Part shown: piece by piece, positions 59,549-64,000 of the stretch | Position numbering within the stretch: position 1 is the stretch's first letter | Layout of the letters: each line of letters starts with the position of its first letter | Translations under genes and position numbers: made by a program | Notes under the pieces: model-generated | Database searches by the model: none | What the model was told of the DNA's origin: nothing | What the model saw: the letters and a program-made list of their open reading frames with translations, nothing else | Assembly: GCF_004331675.1 (NCBI RefSeq) | Contig: NZ_SJSN01000014.1 | Coordinates: forward strand, 62,001-126,000 | DNA: 64,000 nt | Reading direction: 5' to 3' | From: Pedobacter frigidisoli | Lineage (GTDB): Bacteria; Bacteroidota; Bacteroidia; Sphingobacteriales; Sphingobacteriaceae

Positions 59549-60559
59549 ATGAGCAAAAAGGGAATTTTACTTGTTAATTTAGGAACACCCGATAGTACGG
59601 CTACCGCCGACGTAAGAAAATACCTCGACCAATTTTTAATGGATGAACGGGTGATTGATATTCCTAAATTTAACAGAACGTTATTGGTGAAAGGAATTAT
59701 TGTTCCTTTTCGCAGCCCGAAAACTGCCAAGTTATATCGAGAGATATGGAGTGAAAATGGCTCGCCGTTGCTTTTCTACAGCAAACTGCAAGCAAAAATG
59801 TTGCAAGAAAGATTAGGCGATGATTACCATGTTGAATTGGCCATGCGTTACCAAAGTCCATCGGTAAATGCTGCACTCGATAATTTGAAAGCAGGATTGG
59901 TAGAAAGCATTCAAGTGATCCCGATGTTCCCGCAATATGCATCGGCAAGCTCTGGCTCGGTGATTCAATTGGTAATGGAGTTGGTTAGTAAATGGCAAAC
60001 CGTACCACCAATTTCCTTTATAAATTCTTTCCATGATAATGAATTGATGATTAAGGTTTTTGCAGAAAATGCCAGAAAACATGATATTGCAAGTTACGAT
60101 CACATATTATTTAGTTTCCATGGATTGCCAGAACGTCAGCTCTTAAAATGTGATCATACCGGGAATTACTGTTTAAAAAATGCCGATTGCTGCCAAACAT
60201 TAAACGATACCAATAAATTTTGCTACTCCGCTCAAGGACATGATACGGCAAGATTAATTGCCAAGGAATTAAGTATTTCGAGAGAAAATTATACCGTTTG
60301 TTTTCAATCTAGACTAGGAAAAGAACCTTGGGTTCAGCCTTATACAACCGATGTTTTAAAGAAACTCGCAGCAGATGGTAAAAAACGCTTGTTGGTTTTT
60401 AGTCCAGCTTTTGTAGCCGATTGCTTGGAAACGCTTTACGAAATTACAGTTGAATACCATGAGGAGTTTAGGGCTTTAGGCGGTGAAAAAGTGCAGTTGG
60501 TAGAAAGCTTAAATGATAGTCCGATATTTATTGAGGCGCTTGCCGGAATGGTTAAATAA
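59549..60559 (+). CDS. hemH: Ferrochelatase
   Basis: Ferrochelatase inserts iron into protoporphyrin to make haem. The 336-residue protein begins with KGILLVNLGTPDS, has the metal-binding His in LFSFHGLPERQ and a glutamate in ETLYEI. Cysteines at about 208, 215, 216 and nearby (CDHTGNYCLKNADCC) could hold an Fe-S cluster. A near-consensus box GATATTTG lies at 59515-59522. gntK follows 8 bases after the stop. Confidence 0.95.
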   Translation: MSKKGILLVNLGTPDSTATADVRKYLDQFLMDERVIDIPKFNRTLLVKGIIVPFRSPKTAKLYREIWSENGSPLLFYSKLQAKMLQERLGDDYHVELAMRYQSPSVNAALDNLKAGLVESIQVIPMFPQYASASSGSVIQLVMELVSKWQTVPPISFINSFHDNELMIKVFAENARKHDIASYDHILFSFHGLPERQLLKCDHTGNYCLKNADCCQTLNDTNKFCYSAQGHDTARLIAKELSISRENYTVCFQSRLGKEPWVQPYTTDVLKKLAADGKKRLLVFSPAFVADCLETLYEITVEYHEEFRALGGEKVQLVESLNDSPIFIEALAGMVK

Positions 60560-60567
60560 CTTCTGAA

Positions 60568-61074
60568 ATGGCGAGTTTTATTATCTTAATGGGTGTTTCT
60601 GGAAGTGGTAAAACCGTTGTAGGAAAAGCCTTGGCACCTAAGTTAAATGCAGAATTTATTGATGGAGATAACTTACATTCGCAACACAATGTAGATAAAA
60701 TGGCCGCCGGAATTCCATTAACGGATGAGGATCGTTTTGATTGGTTACAGCTTATCGCGAAAGTTGGGCATGAACATGTTGGCCAAGGTACAAACTGCAT
60801 TATTGCCTGTTCTGCCTTAAAAAAAGCTTACCGAGATATTTTAAGAGCAGATAATCCATCAATAAAATTCATTTACCTAAAGGGAAGTTACGATTTGATT
60901 TTTGATCGCATTTCTAAACGCTCACACCAATACATGCCAAGTGGTTTATTACAAAGCCAATTTGATATTTTGGAAGAACCACAGAAAGATGAAAAAGACG
61001 TTTTTGTCGTTTCAATCGATCAAGAGATTTCGGAAATTGTAGAGGGAATTGTTAAGGCTAATTTGATTTCGTAA
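60568..61074 (+). CDS. gntK: Gluconokinase
   Basis: The 168-residue kinase has the P-loop GVSGSGKT (9-16), GDNLHSQHNVDKM substrate motif and the lid RSHQYMPSGLLQSQF. It phosphorylates gluconate to 6-phosphogluconate. It is 8 bases after hemH, so cotranscribed, though the functions are unrelated. Its end overlaps the convergent waaA by 17 bases. Confidence 0.9.
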   Translation: MASFIILMGVSGSGKTVVGKALAPKLNAEFIDGDNLHSQHNVDKMAAGIPLTDEDRFDWLQLIAKVGHEHVGQGTNCIIACSALKKAYRDILRADNPSIKFIYLKGSYDLIFDRISKRSHQYMPSGLLQSQFDILEEPQKDEKDVFVVSIDQEISEIVEGIVKANLIS

Positions 61075-62278
61075 TCATTGCAATAATTTGATCGGTTGCG
61101 CCTTTTTTATCTTCCACATAATTTCTTGCCGCAACTGCCGCTTTTTCATCAACTATTAATTCATCAAAAGCATTTATTAATTCTGTGGTTGAGGAAATAC
61201 TTTTTGCAGCGCCAATTGCAATTAAGTCTTTCGCCTCTTGAAACTTGTCATATTTGGGGCCAAAAATTACTGGCAATCCAAATGCTGCGGCTTCTAATGT
61301 GTTGTGTATCCCAGTTCCAAATCCACCGCCAATGTAAGCCAGTTTTCCGTACTGATAAAGTGAGGAAAGCATTCCAATGTTGTCGATGATTAAGATATTT
61401 GAGTTTTGGTTTATGGTTTCTGCATCAAAAACGGAAAACCGTAAAGTGCCAGCTGAAAATTGTTTCTCTATACTTTCAATATGACTTTCATGAATTTCAT
61501 GCGGGGCAATAATGAATTTCCAATCTGGATATTTTGCAGGTAGAACCGATAACAGTTTTTCATCTTCTGGCCATGTACTACCACAAATTAGGGATGGAGA
61601 ATCTCCAATAAATCTTTCTATTGTTTCTAATTTTTTAGGTAATTGAGCATTCTCATAAACCCGATCAAAGCGGGTATCGCCATTTATGATCACATTGTTT
61701 AATCCAATAGAAACTAAAAGATTTTTGCTTTCCTCATTTTGAACAAAGAAATAGGTTACTGATTTTAAGATGTTGCGGTAAAAGCCACCGTACCATTTAA
61801 AAAAAGCCTGACTTGGTCTAAAAATTCCAGAAATAACATATAGCGGGATATTTTGATCGGCAAGTTCCTTAAAATAGAAATGCCAAAATTCATATTTTGT
61901 AAATATTGCCATCTCTGGATTAATGGCTTTTACAAATCGCTTTGCATTACTTGGTGTATCAATAGGGAGATAAAATACATCCGCCAAAGCGTAATTTTTT
62001 CTAATCTCATATCCCGAAGGCGAGAAGAAAGTGACTACAATTTTCCTTTGTGGATAAAGTGATTTTAGCTTTTCCAACACGGGCCTGCCTTGCTCAAATT
62101 CGCCTAAAGATGCGAAATGGAACCAAACATGTTTATCGTTGGGATTAATCTTCTCGGCAATTTGATCGAAGATTTTTTTGCGCCCATTAATAAACAACTT
62201 TGCCTTTGTATTGAACAAAGAAAAAATCCAAATTATTAAATTGTAACCCTTAATTCCTAATGTATAAAGCAAAAGCAT
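61058..62278 (-). CDS. waaA: 3-deoxy-D-manno-octulosonic acid (Kdo) transferase
   Basis: WaaA adds Kdo to lipid A at the inner membrane. The 406-residue protein (from Met at 62278; an upstream TTG is not used) begins with a hydrophobic anchor, then GT-B halves: FHFASLGEFEQGRPV (conserved acidic base), CGSTWPEDEKLL and GGGFGTGIHNTLEAAAFGLPVIFG (long block near the end). It is on the minus strand; the start faces ugd across 149 bases. Confidence 0.93.
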   Translation of the reverse strand: MLLLYTLGIKGYNLIIWIFSLFNTKAKLFINGRKKIFDQIAEKINPNDKHVWFHFASLGEFEQGRPVLEKLKSLYPQRKIVVTFFSPSGYEIRKNYALADVFYLPIDTPSNAKRFVKAINPEMAIFTKYEFWHFYFKELADQNIPLYVISGIFRPSQAFFKWYGGFYRNILKSVTYFFVQNEESKNLLVSIGLNNVIINGDTRFDRVYENAQLPKKLETIERFIGDSPSLICGSTWPEDEKLLSVLPAKYPDWKFIIAPHEIHESHIESIEKQFSAGTLRFSVFDAETINQNSNILIIDNIGMLSSLYQYGKLAYIGGGFGTGIHNTLEAAAFGLPVIFGPKYDKFQEAKDLIAIGAAKSISSTTELINAFDELIVDEKAAVAARNYVEDKKGATDQIIAMITKSN

Positions 62279-62427
62279 TCGTGTAATTTCATATCTTCGT
62301 GGCAAGATAAAACGAAAATTTTTAAAAAGCTTAATTATCTATGAAACGGGTGAGATTTTGCCAATAGTGAAAATGAAAATCTAAAAATTTCACCCCATCA
62401 TTTAAGCTGAAAATAAAACATAAATAA

Positions 62428-63741
62428 ATGAAAATAGCCGTTATAGGTACTGGATACGTAGGCTTGGTTACTGGAACCTGCCTTGCCGAAACAGGGAATG
62501 ATGTAATATGTGTTGACATTAACGAAGCTAAGGTTAAGAAAATGCAGGATGGGGAAGTTCCAATTTACGAACCTGGTCTTGACCTTTTGTTCCACAGAAA
62601 TATAAAACAAGGGAGATTAACTTTTACCACTATTCTTGCCGATGCAGTAAAAGACGCCCAGATTATTTTCATGGCTTTACCTACGCCTCCAGGTGGAGAT
62701 GGTGCCGCCGATCTTTCTTACATTTTAGGTGCAGCCAAAGATATCTCCAAACTGATAACCGAATACAAGGTAATTGTTAATAAATCTACTGTTCCCGTTG
62801 GAACTGCTGATAAGGTGAAAGCTGTTTTTGCTGAAAACACTTCAATTGAGGTTGATGTGGTTTCCAATCCGGAGTTTTTACGCGAAGGTGTTGCCGTTGA
62901 TGATTTCATGAAACCAGATCGTGTAGTATTGGGAACAAAAAGCGAAAAGGCTAAAAAATTAATGGCAGAACTCTATGGTCCATACGTTCGACAAGGAAAC
63001 CCAATTCTTTTTATGGATGAACGTTCTTCTGAACTAACAAAATATGCGGCAAATTCTTTTTTAGCCACAAAGATTACTTTTATGAATGAAGTTGCAAACC
63101 TTTGCGAACTTGTAGGTGCCGATGTTGATGCGGTAAGAAAAGGTATTGGTTCTGATGAGCGAATTGGTAAGCGTTTCCTTTTTCCAGGTGTTGGTTACGG
63201 TGGTTCTTGTTTTCCTAAAGATGTGCAAGCATTGGTTAAATCTTCTGATGACTATGCTTACGATTTCCAGATCTTAAAATCGGTAATGGAAGTTAATGAG
63301 CGACAAAAAACCATTTTGGTAGATAAGGTTTTAAAATATTATAAAAACGATATCAACGGAAAACATTTTGCACTTTGGGGCTTGGCCTTTAAGCCAGAAA
63401 CTGATGATATCCGCGAAGCACCAGCTTTATACATTATCGATGCGCTAATTAAAAACGGTGCTACTGTTACGGTTTTCGATCCAGAAGCGATGGAAAACGT
63501 AAAAAGTATTATTGGCGAAAAAGTTTTTTACGCTAAAAACCAGTATGAAGCTTTACAGAATGCAGATGCGCTTTTAATTGCTACAGAATGGTCGGTTTTT
63601 CGTAATCCTGATTTTGAAAAAATTGATAATATCCTGAAAAATAAGGTAATTTTTGATGGGCGTAACTTATACGATCTGCAAAAAATGATCGATCTGGGTT
63701 ATTACTACAACAGTATCGGCAGAAAATTATTAACCCCCTAG
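62428..63741 (+). CDS. ugd: UDP-glucose 6-dehydrogenase
   Basis: Ugd oxidises UDP-glucose to UDP-glucuronate with NAD. The 437-residue protein has GTGYVG (7-12), ALPTPPGGDG, and the catalytic Cys261 in GGSCFPKD. The C-terminal ILEPAGE-like core ends with RKLLTP; the last two codons (ACC CCC) and the stop TAG lie in the left arm of a family D repeat. The next gene is a UDP-glucuronate decarboxylase, so UDP-xylose is the likely product of the pair. Confidence 0.96.
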   Translation: MKIAVIGTGYVGLVTGTCLAETGNDVICVDINEAKVKKMQDGEVPIYEPGLDLLFHRNIKQGRLTFTTILADAVKDAQIIFMALPTPPGGDGAADLSYILGAAKDISKLITEYKVIVNKSTVPVGTADKVKAVFAENTSIEVDVVSNPEFLREGVAVDDFMKPDRVVLGTKSEKAKKLMAELYGPYVRQGNPILFMDERSSELTKYAANSFLATKITFMNEVANLCELVGADVDAVRKGIGSDERIGKRFLFPGVGYGGSCFPKDVQALVKSSDDYAYDFQILKSVMEVNERQKTILVDKVLKYYKNDINGKHFALWGLAFKPETDDIREAPALYIIDALIKNGATVTVFDPEAMENVKSIIGEKVFYAKNQYEALQNADALLIATEWSVFRNPDFEKIDNILKNKVIFDGRNLYDLQKMIDLGYYYNSIGRKLLTP

Positions 63742-63846
63742 CCCCCTGAAGGGGGAACTAAAAGCAAGTCGGAAGAGCAAAATTTAATATCAAATCTATC
63801 ATGAACGAAAGAAAGAAAAAGTCCCCTTTAGGGGATTTAGGGGTTC
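63732..63846. repeat. Family D repeat spanning ugd end and decarboxylase start
   Basis: Left arm AACCCCCTAGCCCCCTGAAG includes the ugd stop. Right arm GTCCCCTTTAGGGGATTTAG-GGGTT lies inside the next reading frame and encodes Ser-Pro-Leu-Gly-Asp-Leu-Gly-Val. The element spans the whole gap. Confidence 0.85.
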
Positions 63847-64000
63847 GAAAAAGAATATTAATTACTGGGGCAGCTGGCTTTTTAGGCTCGCATTTATGCG
63901 ATCGCTTTGTTAAGGAAGATTATCATGTTATCGGCATGGATAACCTAATCACTGGCGATTTGGCCAATATCGAGCATCTTTTCAAGTTAGAAAACTTCGA
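63801..64000 (+). CDS. UDP-glucuronate decarboxylase-like SDR, 3'-truncated by window edge
   Basis: The frame starts MNERKKK, then SPLGDLGV (8-15, repeat-encoded), then RKRILITGAAGFLGSHLCDRF with the NAD motif GAAGFLG at 23-29. NLITGDLANIEHL follows, as in UDP-glucuronate decarboxylase/UDP-xylose synthase relatives. Sixty-six codons are inside the window. It follows ugd by 59 bases, so the pair should make UDP-xylose. The first ~17 residues are not part of the SDR fold and contain the repeat. Confidence 0.82.
   Translation, partial: MNERKKKSPLGDLGVRKRILITGAAGFLGSHLCDRFVKEDYHVIGMDNLITGDLANIEHLFKLENF

Noticed and set aside
1..64000. tRNA, rRNA, insertion sequences, prophage genes, CRISPR arrays
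   Set aside because: No transposase, integrase, phage structural gene, tRNA-like cloverleaf or spacer array was seen in the gaps I read. Small structured RNAs cannot be excluded by eye.

Overview
The window comes from an AT-rich member of the Bacteroidota, most probably a Sphingobacteriaceae soil or water bacterium close to Pedobacter. Four things point there. Promoters carry the Bacteroidota -7 box TAnnTTTG close to start codons, and I saw no clear Shine-Dalgarno sequences. Many genes are lineage-typical types (BT_3928-like, DUF2807, DUF1599, GH3-like, CCC-motif membrane protein). Bacillithiol-type redox genes are present. Gaps are filled with many families of palindromic repeats. No rRNA, tRNA, phage, insertion sequence or CRISPR array was seen. 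Family names are from recognition by eye; no database was searched.

Layout. 1-7.2 kb: end of uvrA, tatD, type I asparaginase, a CstB-like persulfide dioxygenase-rhodanese fusion and a YpdA-like reductase. 7.3-12 kb: two alpha/beta hydrolases and a membrane protein on the minus strand, then a long-chain polyprenyl diphosphate synthase and TerC. 12.2-12.8 kb: a ParE/RelE-type toxin-antitoxin pair. 12.9-23.4 kb: an M28 peptidase, a CBS protein, ahcY, a small Cys/His-rich secreted protein, a frameshifted polysaccharide deacetylase, GtrA plus a GT39-type transferase, pdxJ, a DMT exporter and a lipoprotein. 24-31.4 kb: gcvP and a 1287-residue modular GH31 glycosidase with dockerin-like and cohesin-like modules. 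31.9-41.7 kb: VOC protein, YceI, an MBL hydrolase, recJ, lptB, a GH3-like protein, small membrane proteins, a bacilliredoxin and the c-di-AMP synthase cdaA. 41.7-51.1 kb: folP, a duplicated DUF1599 protein, a BT_3928-like protein, an orphan ABC permease, aroK, a CrtD-like desaturase, a second M28 peptidase, a DUF4143 ATPase and DoxX. 51.3-64 kb: rlmD, a DUF2807 protein, a PyrR-like phosphoribosyltransferase, a tight carotenoid operon (acyltransferase, glycosyltransferase, cruF) followed by ispH and crtW, then hemH, a gluconokinase, waaA, ugd and the start of a UDP-glucuronate decarboxylase.

Links between genes. The CstB-like, YpdA-like and bacilliredoxin genes fit a low-molecular-weight-thiol (bacillithiol) and sulfane-sulfur network. 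The polyprenyl synthase, IspH, CruF, CrtD-like and CrtW proteins fit isoprenoid and keto-carotenoid synthesis, with crtB, crtI and the cyclase presumably elsewhere. ugd plus the decarboxylase make UDP-glucuronate and UDP-xylose. waaA and lptB serve lipopolysaccharide.

The most unusual signal is in the repeats. At least nine families of imperfect palindromes fill the gaps. Some are nested in each other. One family runs into coding sequence: the first residues of AroK and of the UDP-glucuronate decarboxylase both carry a repeat-encoded Ser-Pro-Leu-Gly-x-x-Gly at residues 8-14, and the last codons or stop codons of the genes upstream lie in the opposite arm.
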